DNA from: Lachnospiraceae bacterium
GTDB lineage: Bacteria > Bacillota > Clostridia > Lachnospirales > Lachnospiraceae
DNA length: 64,000 nt
Direction of reading: 5' to 3'
NCBI GenBank assembly: GCA_910574195.1
Contig: CAJTBF010000013.1
Span: forward strand, 43,525 to 107,524
Under the pieces are notes generated by a model, which was not told where the DNA came from, did no database searches, and was given only the letters and a program-made list of their open reading frames with translations. Both the position numbers and the translations under genes were made by a program. Position 1 is the stretch's first letter. Each line of letters starts with the position of its first letter. Positions 34,991 through 44,050 of this stretch are shown here, in pieces.

Positions 34991-35945
34991 AATCAGTGTG
35001 ATTGTTCCTTGTTTTAATGAGGAAGAGGCATTGCCGGTCTATTATCGTGAGATGATCAGGGTGATGAGAAAAATGCCGGAAGTGGAATTCGAGCTTTTGT
35101 TCGTAGACGACGGTTCCACAGACCGGACGTTGGAGATTCTAAGGAACTTGCATGAAACAGATGCACGGTGCAGGTATCTTTCTTTTTCCAGAAATTTTGG
35201 GAAAGAAGCGGCGCTTTATGCAGGATTGCAGAATGCACAGGGAGATTATGTGGCGACCATGGATGTGGATTTGCAGGATCCGCCGGGACTTTTGCCGGAA
35301 ATGTACCGGATTCTGAAAGAGGAACCCTATGACAGTGTGGCAACCAGACGTTCCACACGGACGGGGGAACCCAAAGTAAGATCTTTTTTGTCGGAGAGTT
35401 TTTATAAATTGATCAATTGTATTTCCAAGACGGAGATTGTAAGCGGCGCCAGAGATTATCGATTGATGAAGCGAAAGATGGTGGATGCCGTGCTGGGGAT
35501 GAGTGAGTATAATCGTTTTTCCAAAGGAATTTTCGAATGGGTAGGTTTTCGTACAAAATGGCTGGAATTCCAGAATGTGGGGCGGTGCGCGGGAGAGACA
35601 AAATGGTCGGTAAAAAAGCTGTTTTTTTATTCGTTGGAAGGAATCACCGGATTTTCAGTGGCGCCCTTGTCGCTGGCTTCCGTAATCGGTATTATTTTTT
35701 GTGTCCTTGCGTTTTTGATGGTGATGGCCATTATTGTACGAACACTGATCTGGGGGGATCCGGTGTCCGGCTGGCCTTCTCTGGCGTGCATTATCTTTTT
35801 TGTGAGTGGAATCCAGCTTTTCTGTACAGGAATTGTGGGACAGTACCTGTCAAAGACATACCTGGAGACGAAACATCGGCCAATTTTTATTCTAAAGGAT
35901 TCCAGTGAGGAGAAGAGGGAGACACATGAAAAAGTTTCTGTGTAA
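34983..35945 (+). CDS. GT2 glycosyltransferase, polyprenyl-phosphate type (GtrB-like)
   Basis: 320 residues. The N-terminal GT-A domain has SVIVPCFNEEEALPVYY, the nucleotide-binding DDGSTD and the metal-binding MDVDLQDPP. Two C-terminal transmembrane helices (about 230-255 and 265-290) are separated by WGDPVSGWPS, as in bactoprenol glucosyl transferases and DPM-like enzymes. It would load a sugar onto undecaprenyl phosphate for flipping by the GtrA protein and transfer by the large membrane protein that follows. Confidence 0.9.
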   Translation: MNKISVIVPCFNEEEALPVYYREMIRVMRKMPEVEFELLFVDDGSTDRTLEILRNLHETDARCRYLSFSRNFGKEAALYAGLQNAQGDYVATMDVDLQDPPGLLPEMYRILKEEPYDSVATRRSTRTGEPKVRSFLSESFYKLINCISKTEIVSGARDYRLMKRKMVDAVLGMSEYNRFSKGIFEWVGFRTKWLEFQNVGRCAGETKWSVKKLFFYSLEGITGFSVAPLSLASVIGIIFCVLAFLMVMAIIVRTLIWGDPVSGWPSLACIIFFVSGIQLFCTGIVGQYLSKTYLETKHRPIFILKDSSEEKRETHEKVSV

Positions 35946-38760
35946 AGGAAAAGAGTTTGTACCGCAAAAAAAGATCATACTACAAAAAAGGAACCTGCCC
36001 TATCTTCTGTTGTTTTTTCTCACTGCCGTGGTCTGCTGTCTGTATGTGCTCCGGTTGGGGGTATTCGGTGCAAAGGTAGACTGGATCAGTCAGCACAGTG
36101 TATTGCCGGATTATTTTCGGAAACAGTTCTATGAGACAGGAAATTTGTTCCCGGAATTTGCGCTGCATCTTGGGGGAGGACAGAATATTTATTATTTTGC
36201 TTATTATGGGTTGTACAGTCCCATTGTACTGTTTTCTTATCTGCTTCCATTTGTGAAAATGGCAGATTATTTGATGGCGGCGCAATTTTTTTGCCTGGTG
36301 TCGTCTGTATTGTTACTGCATAGATGGCTTCAGGAGAGGGGATTTTCAAAAGAAATTGCGTTTGGCGTGTCTCTGTTGTTTTTACTGGCGGGACCGATGA
36401 TCTTTCACTCTTACAATCAGATCATGTTTGTGAACTATATGCCGTTTTTGTGTATGGGATTTCTGGGAGTGGACCGATATTTTGCGCAGAGGAATGGAAC
36501 GCGAAAATATACGCTTTTGCTGTGCAGTGTGATTTTGATGATTTTGACCAGCTTCTATTTCAGCATTGGGGGGATGACAGCGCTGATATTATATGGGCTT
36601 TTTCGCTATCTGGAAGTCCGGGAAATGCGGGGAGAAAAGGTGACGCTGCCCGGTTTGCTGCGGGAAGGATTTCAATTTGCAATCCCTTTTTTTCTGGCCG
36701 TGTTGTGTTGTGGTTTTCTTTTGGTTCCAACGGCATTGGCGTTGGTGGGGAGAGAGAGTAACATTTCCGCGACAATTCCAATCAGGGAATTGCTTTTGCC
36801 TCAGATTTCACTGGATCGTTTTTTCTATACACCGTATGGAATCGGACTGCCTGTTTTTGGAGTGATCGCATTGACGGCGCTTTTGTTTTCCAGGAAATAT
36901 GCAGAACGGATTCTGGCATGGGGATGTGTGGTGATATTGACCGTCCCGGTATTTGCGTATCTGCTAAACGGAGGACTCTATATCCGGGATAAGGCCATGA
37001 TCCCCTTTCTTCCCCTGCTATGCTATGTGTGTGCTTCTTATGTGAGAAACCTGTCGGAGACAGAGGGGTTCTATGGGTGCCTGTCAGAGGGGGCGAGTCG
37101 GAAAGTCCGAAGGGGAATGGCTGTTTTTCCATATTTGGTTCCTTTCCTTTTGCTTGTATTGGAAAGGAAAAAAGGAGATGTGGAGGCGTATAGTCCTCTT
37201 TTCCTTTTGGATGCCGTTTTGATGCTGCTTTGTTTTCTGGCGGCTGGAAGAGTCGGAAAAAAGGGATGGAAATTTTTGCTTTGTCTTCCGATCGTGTTTT
37301 TGGCTGTCTATGGTTTGATATTGCATACCGAGGCGAAACGGGTTTTGAACCGTGATTTTTACAAAGAGATTGTGGATGAGAAACCAGGAGAATTATTGGA
37401 CGAGGTATTGGATACCGAAAGAGGATTGTATCGGACGGAGCAGCTTGGTACGGATGAGGAAAACGCAGCGAACCTGAATCGGATCCAAACGATGCGGCAG
37501 TATGTGTCTTCTTTCTATTCCTCATCCTATCATCCGGATTACCTGAAGTTTCGAAAGGACACATTGGAATTGGAACAGCCTTTTCGAAATTTTCTGATGC
37601 AGCCGGCCGGTTCCAATCCGGTGTTTCTGGATTTTATGGGGGTAAAATATCTCCTTTCGAAAGAAGAACAGGTTGGATACCGATGTATTGGGAAGAGTGG
37701 GGAATGGAAAGTCTATGAAAATGCGGATGCTCTCCCCATGATCTATGCGACGAACCGACTCCTGCCGGAAAAAACATATCAAATGCTTTCCTTTCCCTGT
37801 TCTCAGCTTATTCTACGGGAATATGCAATAGTGAAGGACCAGGTTTTACAAGAGAGTGAAGGGAAAAGGAACGACCGGCGGCAGTCTGTTTGGCCAAAAG
37901 AGACGGAAGGAGTTGTATCGGTCCTGGATAATAATGATGAAAGGGAGATAGATGAGAAGGAGATGGAAAATTTGCTTTCTGCGGCGGCAGTAGCGGAGAG
38001 TGAATTGGACATTGTAGAGTTCGAATTCCCCCGGGAAATAGTGACGGAGAAAAAAGAGAGCAGGGAAATCCCGATTGTGGCAGGGAAAACGAGGAGGAAA
38101 CCTGACGGAGAAAATAAGGGAAATCGTACATTGTTTTTACAGTTTCAGGTAGAGAATCAGAAGCCTTCCCAGGATGTGGCCGTCTGGGTGGAAGGGGTAA
38201 GGAATAAGCTGACAGCCAAAAGTCATGTGTATTATAACGGGAATACTACCTTTTCCTATGCGGTGTCGCTGAAAGAGGGGCAGGAGGAAATCACCGTGGT
38301 CTTTGGAAAGGGAAAGTATCGGATTTCGGAAGTGAAGGGGTGGATTCAGACAAGAGAAGACAGTATATCGAAGGAAACAAAGATGGATCTTGTACAGTCT
38401 GTATTTTATCCGGATCAGAAAAGGACGAAAGGGAATCAGATTGCAGGGGAGATCACTGTAACACATGCAGGTTATATTGTAACGTCGATTCCCTATGAGG
38501 AAAGTTTTCACATTTTTGTGGACGGGAAACGTGTAGAAGGGGAAAAGGTCAATACGGCGTTTCTGGGATTTCGGATAGGAGAAGGAAAACACAGGATAGA
38601 AATTTGCTTCCATGCGCCGGGCGCCTGTACAGGAAAGTGGATCTCGCTCGCAGGAATTCTGCTGACATTGGGGGTGTATGGGTATACCTTATTGGACGCA
38701 AAGCGTCACAGGTATTTCTGTCCTTTCTGTTTTTCTGCGTCACAGTCTGTTTTGGACTGA
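35926..38760 (+). CDS. YfhO-family large membrane glycosyltransferase
   Basis: 944 residues. About twelve transmembrane helices lie in the first 480 residues, followed by a large extracytoplasmic domain and one C-terminal helix (WISLAGILLTLGVYGYTLL). PLTSFYFSIGG-like and LHLGGGQNIYYFAYYGLYSP segments are typical of YfhO proteins, which add sugars to lipoteichoic acid or related polymers. ATG 35926 overlaps the GT2 gene by 20 bp. The last 25 codons run through a GGGTATACC repeat, so the present C-terminus was set by repeat insertion. GC and codon use match neighbours. Confidence 0.85.
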   Translation: MKKFLCKGKEFVPQKKIILQKRNLPYLLLFFLTAVVCCLYVLRLGVFGAKVDWISQHSVLPDYFRKQFYETGNLFPEFALHLGGGQNIYYFAYYGLYSPIVLFSYLLPFVKMADYLMAAQFFCLVSSVLLLHRWLQERGFSKEIAFGVSLLFLLAGPMIFHSYNQIMFVNYMPFLCMGFLGVDRYFAQRNGTRKYTLLLCSVILMILTSFYFSIGGMTALILYGLFRYLEVREMRGEKVTLPGLLREGFQFAIPFFLAVLCCGFLLVPTALALVGRESNISATIPIRELLLPQISLDRFFYTPYGIGLPVFGVIALTALLFSRKYAERILAWGCVVILTVPVFAYLLNGGLYIRDKAMIPFLPLLCYVCASYVRNLSETEGFYGCLSEGASRKVRRGMAVFPYLVPFLLLVLERKKGDVEAYSPLFLLDAVLMLLCFLAAGRVGKKGWKFLLCLPIVFLAVYGLILHTEAKRVLNRDFYKEIVDEKPGELLDEVLDTERGLYRTEQLGTDEENAANLNRIQTMRQYVSSFYSSSYHPDYLKFRKDTLELEQPFRNFLMQPAGSNPVFLDFMGVKYLLSKEEQVGYRCIGKSGEWKVYENADALPMIYATNRLLPEKTYQMLSFPCSQLILREYAIVKDQVLQESEGKRNDRRQSVWPKETEGVVSVLDNNDEREIDEKEMENLLSAAAVAESELDIVEFEFPREIVTEKKESREIPIVAGKTRRKPDGENKGNRTLFLQFQVENQKPSQDVAVWVEGVRNKLTAKSHVYYNGNTTFSYAVSLKEGQEEITVVFGKGKYRISEVKGWIQTREDSISKETKMDLVQSVFYPDQKRTKGNQIAGEITVTHAGYIVTSIPYEESFHIFVDGKRVEGEKVNTAFLGFRIGEGKHRIEICFHAPGACTGKWISLAGILLTLGVYGYTLLDAKRHRYFCPFCFSASQSVLD
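38676..38711. repeat. GGGTATACC repeat inside the YfhO 3' end
   Basis: TATGGGTATACCTTATTGG followed by GACGCAAAGCGTC matches the left half of the repeats at 15884 and 28640. Here it is translated. Confidence 0.65.
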
Positions 38761-38773
38761 GTAGACAATACAC

Positions 38774-38816
38774 AAAGAAACTGGAATTGGTCATACCAGA
38801 TTTCAGTTTCTTTTTT
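38774..38816 (+). terminator. Terminator of the GtrA operon
   Basis: AAAGAAACTG (38774-38783) pairs with CAGTTTCTTT (38804-38813), followed by further T. The stem is A+T-rich and may work in both directions. Confidence 0.7.
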
Positions 38817-38949
38817 ATGGATTTCTATATGAAAGAATTTCAGGAGACGGATTCTCTGTGAATACTTTTGTATGTAGAAAGAGGCTTTATTTTATAGGGA
38901 TTATGAGATAAAAAAGGGATTTAAAATGTGGGAAAAAGAGACAGAATAA

Positions 38950-38978
38950 TTGACTTTTATATGATGCGGAGATATAAT
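38950..38978 (+). promoter_or_regulatory. Promoter of the DUF5692/oxidoreductase operon
   Basis: TTGACT (38950-38955) and TATAAT (38973-38978), 17 bp apart. It places the transcript start about 200 nt before the first gene. Confidence 0.8.
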
Positions 38979-38984
38979 GATTTT

Positions 38985-39183
38985 AAATAAAAAAGAAATT
39001 GGTGCAACCAATATTTCTGCTCCTTTTTGAGGGAAGGGCAGCAGCAAGTTTCCTGTGAACGGGAGCCGCCGGTGCAGGTGTCCGCAAGAGGCGGACGGGG
39101 TCACAATTCCATGGGAAATCAGAGGGTGGTAACGGAACCGGGATATAGAGAGGTTCACCAAAAAAGGAAGAGAGGTTGATATT
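38985..39183 (+). promoter_or_regulatory. Long structured leader, candidate cis-acting RNA
   Basis: The leader is GC-rich relative to its surroundings, with many paired purine tracts. A perfect 6-bp hairpin GTCCGC-N5-GCGGAC is at 39080-39096. A 22-codon open frame starts at 39111 and stops at 39177-39179, four bases before the DUF5692 start. No known riboswitch class was recognised by eye: cobalamin, FMN, TPP, SAM, lysine and THF cores were looked for and not matched. Confidence 0.5.
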
Positions 39184-40239
39184 ATGTTGTTTCAAGTGTA
39201 TGGGGACGGCGCCGGCTGGCAGCTTTTCGGCTGGCTGATTGTATTTGTCTGTCTGATTCTGGCGAATGAATTTGCACGTCGATCCAAGATGGGAGGAATC
39301 CTTTGCTTTTTCGCATTGCCGGCGGCATTGACCGTGTATTTTATTGCGATTCAGATTGGAGCGGCAAGCGGAGCGCAATGGGCGCTGCAGAATGATACTT
39401 ACCTACATATGAACAGTTGGTTCCATTATGCGAAGCTGTATGCGGCAACGGCGGGATGTATTGGGTTTATGATGCTGAAATACCACTGGGGTGTGGGAAA
39501 GACACATTGGTTCAAAGCTTTTCCGTTTGTGATCGTTGCAATTAATATTCTGATTGCGGTGGGAAGTGACTTTGAATCCGGAATCCGTGGTATGGCGGCG
39601 CTGGCAGCGGAAGGAGACCGGTGGTGGTTATCCTCGGAGAATGTATGGCTGTACGGCGGATGGTGGAACTGGGTGAACGGCATTGCCGGGATTCTGAACA
39701 TTTTATGTATGACAGGATGGTGGGGTATTTATACCTCAAAAGATAAGCGGGATATGCTGTGGCCAGATATGACCTGGTGTTTTATTATCGCCTATGATAT
39801 CTGGAATTTTGCGTATACCTATAATAATCTGCCGACACATACATGGTATTGCGGCATGGCGCTCTTACTGGCGCCCACCTTCGCGGCTATGCTCTGGAAT
39901 AAAGGGGGCTGGATTCAGAACCGGGCCAATACACTGGCTTTGTGGTGTATGTTCGCGCAGGTATTTCCGCTGTTCCAGGATCAGGGAAGATTTTCCGTAT
40001 TGCCGTCTCTGTATGCGGATGGTGTAATGGATGCGGCAGTCCGGCCGACGCTGGCAGATCCGACCATGCAGGGTGTGATTTCCGCATTAGCATTGATTGC
40101 AAATGTAGTTTGCTTTGCCGTGATTCTCAAGCGCGCGAAGGAACAGAAAAAGAACCCATATACCAATGAGATCTTTACGGATCAGAGAGACTTCCAACTT
40201 GCTATGGCAAGAGCGGAAGAAGCAGAAAAAGGAGTGTGA
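39184..40239 (+). CDS. DUF5692-like polytopic membrane protein
   Basis: 351 residues with about nine to ten hydrophobic helices rich in Trp, His and Tyr (for example WFHYAKLYAATAGC, WYGG-like WLYGGWWNWVNG, and LPTHTWYCGMALLLAPT). The pattern agrees with the DUF5692 family as I remember it; no function is known. Buried His and Trp suggest a cofactor or quinone-related role, but this is inference. It overlaps the region of the next start by only a few bases and surely forms an operon with the Fe-S/FAD oxidoreductase. Confidence 0.7.
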   Translation: MLFQVYGDGAGWQLFGWLIVFVCLILANEFARRSKMGGILCFFALPAALTVYFIAIQIGAASGAQWALQNDTYLHMNSWFHYAKLYAATAGCIGFMMLKYHWGVGKTHWFKAFPFVIVAINILIAVGSDFESGIRGMAALAAEGDRWWLSSENVWLYGGWWNWVNGIAGILNILCMTGWWGIYTSKDKRDMLWPDMTWCFIIAYDIWNFAYTYNNLPTHTWYCGMALLLAPTFAAMLWNKGGWIQNRANTLALWCMFAQVFPLFQDQGRFSVLPSLYADGVMDAAVRPTLADPTMQGVISALALIANVVCFAVILKRAKEQKKNPYTNEIFTDQRDFQLAMARAEEAEKGV

Positions 40240-40244
40240 AAGTG

Positions 40245-43001
40245 ATGGCAGATCCCTTATTTCCCAATCCACATCCGGAAGAACCGTTTCGGGAGCCGGT
40301 GGCCAGGCTGGCAAAGATGATTACGGACCGGGTTCCGGTAGTGCTGGGGATAGAAAAGATTACAAAAGAATCTCCGGAATATATTGGTCTGTCGGCGATC
40401 TGTACCGACGAGATGGCGGAGATCGCCATGAAGATGGGAAAGCGGAAGCCCCGTACCATGGCGGATATGAAGAGATTAACCGGAAAAGACGAAACCTATC
40501 TGGAGGACATTCTGGCGAAAATGTCCTATACAGGCCTGATCGAATACAACTGGGAAAATCCGCAGCATGAAAAGCAGTATGTATTGCCCATGTACGTTCC
40601 GGGCAGCGCAGAATTTACCAATATGAATGCGGAACTTCTGGAAGAGCACCCGGAACTGGGGCGGTTTTTTGAGCGGATGAGCCGCCTGCCGCTGGAAAAG
40701 GTAACTCCCATGGTGCCGCCGGGAGGCGCCGGAATCGGGATGCATGTGATTCCGGTGGAAAAGGCCATTTCCATGGAGAATCAGACGGCTTCCGTGGAAC
40801 ACATTTCTCACTGGCTGGATAAGTACGACGGGAAGTATGCGGCCAGCCCCTGTTCCTGCCGCCGTTCCCGGAAGACCTTCGAGGAAGGCTGCGCGGATGA
40901 TCCGGAAGGATGGTGTATCGCGGTGGGCGATATGGCCGATTATGTGGTGGAGACCAACAAAGGCGGCCGCTATATTACGAGAGAAGAAGCGCTGGAGATT
41001 CTGCAGATTGCGGAGGACAATGGATTTGTTCATCAGATTACCAATATTGACGGAGAAGACAAGATTTTCGCGATCTGTAACTGTAACGTAAATGTTTGTT
41101 ATGCGCTGCGGACTTCCCAGTTATTCAATACCCCGAATATGTCGCGTTCCGCGTACGTGGCGCGGGTAACGGCAGAAGATTGTGTGGCCTGCGGACGCTG
41201 CGTGGAATATTGTCCGGCAGGCGCGGTAAAGCTGGGACAGAAGTTGTGTAAATCTGACGGAAGCAGCGTACAGTATCCGAAGCAGATCCTGCCTTCCGAA
41301 GCGCCCTGGGGGCCTCATATGTGGACGGAAGACTACCGGGATAAAAACCGGATCAATTGTTATGATACGGGGACCGCACCCTGTAAGACGGCCTGTCCGG
41401 CGCATATTGCCGTGCAGGGATATCTGAAAATGGCAGCCCAGGGGAGATATACGGAAGCGCTGGCGTTGATTAAGAAAGAAAACCCGTTCCCGGCAGTCTG
41501 CGGCCGGATTTGTAACCGGCGCTGTGAAGAGGCGTGTACCCGCGGAACGATCGACGAGGCCGTGGCCATTGACGAAGTGAAGAAGTTCCTGGCAGAACGG
41601 GATCTTTTTGCAGAGACGCGGTATATTCCCAAGAAAGTTGTGCCTTCTCTGAATGGAGAATTTTCGGAGAAAATCGCAATCATAGGGGCCGGCCCGGCAG
41701 GACTTTCCTGTGCGTTTTATCTGGCGGAGAAAGGGTATCATCCCACGGTCTTCGAAAAGAATGAAAAGCCTGGCGGGATGCTGGTCTATGGGATTCCGTC
41801 CTTCAAGTTGGAAAAGAAAGTCGTAGAGGCGGAGATTGCAGTTATCCGGGAGATGGGAGTAGAGATCAAAACCGGAATCGAGGTCGGAAAAGATATTACG
41901 CTGGACGAATTGCGCTCCCAGGGATATAAGGCATTCTATATCGCAATCGGCTGCCAGGGCGGCAGAAGCGCCGGGATTCCGGGAGAAGAGGCAGAGGGTG
42001 TGATGACGGCAGTGGATTTCCTTCGGAAAGTACAGGAACAGGAAGGCCTGCAGATGAGCGGCAAAACCGTGGTGGTCGGCGGCGGAAATGTAGCTATTGA
42101 CGTGGCGCGCACCAGCGGACGCTGCGGGGCGGAAGAGGTGACCATGTATTGCCTGGAGAGCCGGGAAGAGATGCCCGCTTCCGGAGAAGAGATTGCAGAG
42201 GCAGAGGAAGAAGGCGTAACTATACAGTGCGGATGGGGGCCGAAGGAGATCTTGTCCGAGAATGGAAAAGTAACCGGGATTGTGTTCAAAAAATGTATTT
42301 CCGTATTCGACGCGGACGGACGTTTCGCACCACAGTATGATGAGAACGATACGCAGACCGTGGTATGTGATCAGGTGTTCTTAAGCATTGGTCAGAGTAT
42401 TGTCTGGGGAGATCTTTTGAAAGACTCCCGGGTGGAACTGGGCCGTGGGAATGGAGCCATAGCGGATCCGGTGACGTATCAGACGGCACAGCCGGACATC
42501 TTTGTAGGCGGGGATGTCTATACGGGCCCCAAATTTGCCATTGACGCCATTGCGGCCGGAAAGGAAGGAGCCGTTTCTATCCATCGGTTTGTGCAGCCAC
42601 ATAGCAGCCTGACCATTGGAAGAAACCGCCGTCAGTTTGTGGAGTTGAATAAATCGGATATCCGGGTGGCGGAGTATGATAATTCCAGCCGTCAGATTCC
42701 GGGGATCGAGGAGTCCATCAGGGAGAAAAAAGGATTTTCTGATCCGAAGAAGAGTTTTACGGAGGAGCAGGTAAAGATCGAGACGGCAAGGTGTCTGGGC
42801 TGCGGCGCGTCCGTGGTGGATGAGAACCGCTGTATCGGCTGTGGGGTGTGTACTACAAAGTGTGAATTTGACGCCATACATCTGTACCGGGAGCATCCGG
42901 AATGCAGTACCATGCGTAAGAGTGAAGATAAATTGAAGTACATACTTCCCTATGGAGCGAAACAGGCGATCAAAGTGAAGTTTTCAAAGAAACGTTCGTA
43001 A
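40245..43001 (+). CDS. Multidomain Fe-S / FAD / NAD(P) oxidoreductase (GltD-like)
   Basis: 918 residues. The N-terminal 300 residues have a helical domain and two Cys clusters (SPCSCRRSRKTFEEGC, CNCNVNVC). A 4Fe-4S ferredoxin motif (CVACGRCVEYCPAG) follows. Then comes a glutamate-synthase small-subunit-like module: CKTACPAH and CGRICNRRCEEACTRG for two Fe-S clusters, IIGAGPAGLSCAFYLAEKG for FAD, and VVVGGGNVAIDVARTSG for NAD(P). The C-terminus adds CLGCGA and CIGCGVCTTKCEFDA. It should pass electrons between NAD(P)H and a low-potential acceptor. ATG 40245 fits the GGAG at 40231; GTG 40236 is too close. Confidence 0.85.
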   Translation: MADPLFPNPHPEEPFREPVARLAKMITDRVPVVLGIEKITKESPEYIGLSAICTDEMAEIAMKMGKRKPRTMADMKRLTGKDETYLEDILAKMSYTGLIEYNWENPQHEKQYVLPMYVPGSAEFTNMNAELLEEHPELGRFFERMSRLPLEKVTPMVPPGGAGIGMHVIPVEKAISMENQTASVEHISHWLDKYDGKYAASPCSCRRSRKTFEEGCADDPEGWCIAVGDMADYVVETNKGGRYITREEALEILQIAEDNGFVHQITNIDGEDKIFAICNCNVNVCYALRTSQLFNTPNMSRSAYVARVTAEDCVACGRCVEYCPAGAVKLGQKLCKSDGSSVQYPKQILPSEAPWGPHMWTEDYRDKNRINCYDTGTAPCKTACPAHIAVQGYLKMAAQGRYTEALALIKKENPFPAVCGRICNRRCEEACTRGTIDEAVAIDEVKKFLAERDLFAETRYIPKKVVPSLNGEFSEKIAIIGAGPAGLSCAFYLAEKGYHPTVFEKNEKPGGMLVYGIPSFKLEKKVVEAEIAVIREMGVEIKTGIEVGKDITLDELRSQGYKAFYIAIGCQGGRSAGIPGEEAEGVMTAVDFLRKVQEQEGLQMSGKTVVVGGGNVAIDVARTSGRCGAEEVTMYCLESREEMPASGEEIAEAEEEGVTIQCGWGPKEILSENGKVTGIVFKKCISVFDADGRFAPQYDENDTQTVVCDQVFLSIGQSIVWGDLLKDSRVELGRGNGAIADPVTYQTAQPDIFVGGDVYTGPKFAIDAIAAGKEGAVSIHRFVQPHSSLTIGRNRRQFVELNKSDIRVAEYDNSSRQIPGIEESIREKKGFSDPKKSFTEEQVKIETARCLGCGASVVDENRCIGCGVCTTKCEFDAIHLYREHPECSTMRKSEDKLKYILPYGAKQAIKVKFSKKRS

Positions 43002-43138
43002 TCTTACAGAGTGTTCTTTGAAAGAATATTCAGGACAGGAACAAAGTCTGGTTCATAACGGCGTTATAAGTCGGGGCGGATAAACGAAAAAAGAAAAATA
43101 TAGAAGGAACGGCCGGAAAACAGGCGGTTCTGATACAG

Positions 43139-43171
43139 GGAGAGTGCGATTTGTTTTGAGGCGCACTCTCC
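43139..43171 (+). terminator. Terminator after the oxidoreductase operon
   Basis: GGAGAGTGCG (43139-43148) pairs perfectly with CGCACTCTCC (43162-43171), with a short TTGTAT tail. Confidence 0.7.
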
Positions 43172-43189
43172 TTGTATATAGTAACTGTT

Positions 43190-43857
43190 GACCGCATTGT
43201 TGAATTATGCGAAAGGGATTTTGTTTTTATCTGGCTTGCCAAAGGCGGAAAGATGGCCGGTATGCCGTTGTACCAGTTATTGACTTTTTTCCGATATCCG
43301 CAGCCGAATCGGCTATGAGATTGAGCTGGTACACGATGTTCACGAAAGAATTTCCCCGGCGGCGGCCATAAAACTGGCAAAGGAACTGGAACCGTTTGAC
43401 TTGTTTTTCCTAGAGGATCCGGTGCGGATTGAAGACAGTGAATGGCTGCGGAATCTGCGGATGCAGACGGTGACACCGATTGCGCTTGGGGAATTGTTCA
43501 ATCATCCGGCAGAATGGAAGACACTGATTTCTGAAAGGCTGATTGATTTTATTCGGGTGCACTTAAGCCAGATTGGTGGGATCACGCCGGCGAGGAAACT
43601 CCAAATTTTGGCGTACAGGAATGGTCGGGAATTGAACCTCCGAACGCGATTATTCAGGAACTGCGGGAGAATCAGGGAGCATTGTTGGAAGTATTCCCGG
43701 GATTGCCGGAATTCAGGGACGGTTATGTCTATGCAAATGATAGGCGGGGCTGGGTGTGAAAATCAATGAGAAAGAGGCGGCAAAATACCCCTGTGATTCC
43801 GGTGTAACGACTTGGACGCAGACAAGGCTGCGGGACGGATCTCTGCAGACACCTTAG
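43190..43857 (+). pseudogene. Mannonate dehydratase-like (ManD/RspA) pseudogene
   Basis: Fragments of an enolase-superfamily sugar acid dehydratase are spread over different frames. There is a KAGMPLYQLL-like remnant near 43250. IGYEIELVHDVHERISPAAA and LFFLEDPVRIED follow at 43310-43440. Then IALGELFNHPAEW and HLSQIGGITPARKLQ appear, and finally FGVQEWSGIEPP, LPEFRDGYVYANDRRG and the typical C-terminus RLRDGSLQTP ending at 43857. The 5' half and an internal piece (metal-ligand region) are gone. The adjacent FadR-type regulator was probably its regulator. Confidence 0.8.
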
Positions 43858-44036
43858 GATACAGGCAGGACTGTGGGACCATTCTCCGCAGATGCTTTGA
43901 GATACAGATAAGACTGTGGGATAGTCCCCAGCAGATATCTTAGGGTACAGACAAGATTGCGGGAGCATTCTCCGCAGACGCCCCTGGGACACAGGCAAGA
44001 TTGCGGGGCAGTTCTTTGCGGACATCTGAATGGCAG
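43822..44036. repeat. Five tandem copies of a 43-bp unit
   Basis: Units at 43822-43864, 43865-43907, 43908-43950, 43951-43994 and 43995-44036 share ACAAGAxTGxGGGA near the start and GCAGA near the middle, ending xACAG. The first unit is the 3' end of the dehydratase pseudogene, so the array arose by expansion of coding sequence. Copies have diverged by about 20-35 percent. They are contiguous with no spacers. Confidence 0.85.
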
Positions 44037-44050
44037 ATAAAAAATCTGCC

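Noticed and set aside
38985..39183. Known riboswitch classes (cobalamin, FMN, TPP, SAM, THF, T-box)
   Set aside because: Core motifs of each were looked for and not found; GGGTGGTAACGG only loosely recalls a T-box and lacks specifier and terminator parts.
43822..44036. Possible CRISPR array
   Set aside because: The units are contiguous without spacers, diverged, and derived from a pseudogene end; no cas gene is near.
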